Shown here: positions 32,670 to 32,943 of the stretch, piece after piece
Position numbering within the stretch: the stretch's first letter is position 1
Layout of the letters: every line of letters starts with the position of its first letter
NCBI GenBank assembly: GCA_020846745.1
Contig: JADLDI010000027.1
Location: 1 to 32,943, forward strand
Direction: 5' to 3'
Origin: Bryobacterales bacterium
GTDB lineage: Bacteria; Acidobacteriota; Terriglobia; Bryobacterales; Bryobacteraceae
Length of the DNA stretch: 32,943 nt
Position numbers and translations under genes: made by a program
Notes under the pieces: model-generated
The model's input: only the letters and a program-made list of their open reading frames with translations
The model's database searches: none
Told to the model about the DNA's origin: nothing

Positions 32670-32689
32670 ATCGGGGACAGGCCCCGATT
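32669..32689. repeat. REP-like palindrome, copy B
   Basis: Arms aatcgggg and ccccgatt (8 bp) flank the loop acagg. It differs from copy A by one loop base and one terminal pair, and is in the same orientation 71 bases further on, so the two form a direct pair. Confidence 0.8.
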
Positions 32690-32822
32690 CAGCGACTTTC
32701 ACCTTAGACGTGGTCTCGCCGTTCCGCGTGCGCCTCAGCATCCTCGATTAGAGGGGCTGCCGAAGGCGATTGTAGATCCGCGGTCGTTTTCGATGGTGGC
32801 CTGGGTGAATAAGGAGCGGACG

Positions 32823-32844
32823 GCAGGAATGCCGGCATTTCTGC
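32823..32844. repeat. 22-bp near-perfect palindrome
   Basis: The sequence around aatgccggcatt is self-complementary over 22 bases with one G-T mismatch and no loop. The ATGCCGGCAT core is likely part of a dispersed repeat or a protein-binding site; I cannot count copies outside the window. Confidence 0.55.
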
Positions 32845-32943
32845 GCGACACGCGGGCAGGGTGTGTTTGGACGGGTGTTCTGTTTCAGTCAGTCGGATCG
32901 GTGTTAGTTCAGGCGCACTGGACGCCGAGGCGTGGGCGGCCCG

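Larger units (their letters stand above)
32563..32943. other. Repeat-rich intergenic end of the window
   Basis: This stretch holds two REP-like palindromes, a triple direct repeat and a 22-bp palindrome, listed separately. From 32704 to the right edge an open frame exists on the minus strand (ending EDAEAHAERRDHV, stop at 32704-32706), and the plus strand also has an open frame (VAWVNKERTAGMPAFLRDTR) running off the edge. Both cross the same palindrome, and their composition is Pro/Ser- or Arg-biased, so I do not call a gene. The tail of a gene beyond the window is possible. Confidence 0.5.

Noticed and set aside
1..32943. CRISPR array, tRNA, rRNA, prophage or insertion sequence with transposase
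   Set aside because: I saw no regularly spaced repeats, no tRNA T-loop or acceptor patterns, and no integrase, phage structural or transposase motifs in any frame.

Overview
The window is GC-rich bacterial chromosome. Its gene content fits an Acidobacteriota member of the Solibacter/Bryobacter type. The pointers are two very large Oar-like TonB-dependent receptors with an N-terminal carboxypeptidase-regulatory-like domain, a Cys-type sulfatase, sialidase-fold (BNR) proteins, an M81 peptidase, and two copies of a short KSSQNARKHGL family that I associate with such genomes. The taxonomic call is inference; no rRNA or tRNA gene was seen.

Left part (1-10.1 kb): a partial KSSQNARKHGL-family gene; a bidirectional terminator; a secreted three-module protein (FGE-like, sialidase-like, LamG-like); an S41 C-terminal processing peptidase; one or two small genes; then a tightly coupled plus-strand pair of an exported FAD-dependent oxidoreductase and a Tat-exported sulfatase; a decayed second KSSQNARKHGL copy; and an orphan STAS protein. 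The sulfatase, oxidoreductase and sialidase-like proteins suggest extracytoplasmic processing of sulfated or acidic glycans.

Middle (10.3-20.0 kb): the first TonB-dependent receptor, divergent from a MaoC hydratase. Next on the minus strand is a penicillin-binding transpeptidase whose end overlaps the start of a second sialidase-like gene. Upstream of these is a three-gene unit: NAD(P)-binding epimerase-like protein, M81 (MlrC-like) peptidase and M48 membrane peptidase.

Right (20.1-32.9 kb): a VapBC toxin-antitoxin pair with an inverted repeat over the antitoxin start codon. Then comes a five-gene minus-strand operon, transcribed from 27.1 to 20.8 kb and packed by overlaps of 4-8 bases or a 3-base gap: SAM methyltransferase, GT2 glycosyltransferase, two paralogous YfhO-like/GT-C-type membrane proteins, and a YihY/BrkB membrane protein. 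This looks like a lipid-carrier-dependent envelope glycosylation module and is the most system-like part of the window. A second TonB-dependent receptor diverges from it, followed by a metallophosphoesterase coupled to a secreted protein of unknown function, a small four-helix membrane protein, and a repeat-rich intergenic end with REP-like palindromes.

Many coding starts were moved from the longest possible open frame to an internal ATG on the basis of signal peptides, family N-termini, ribosome binding sites and ATGA overlaps; each entry says so.
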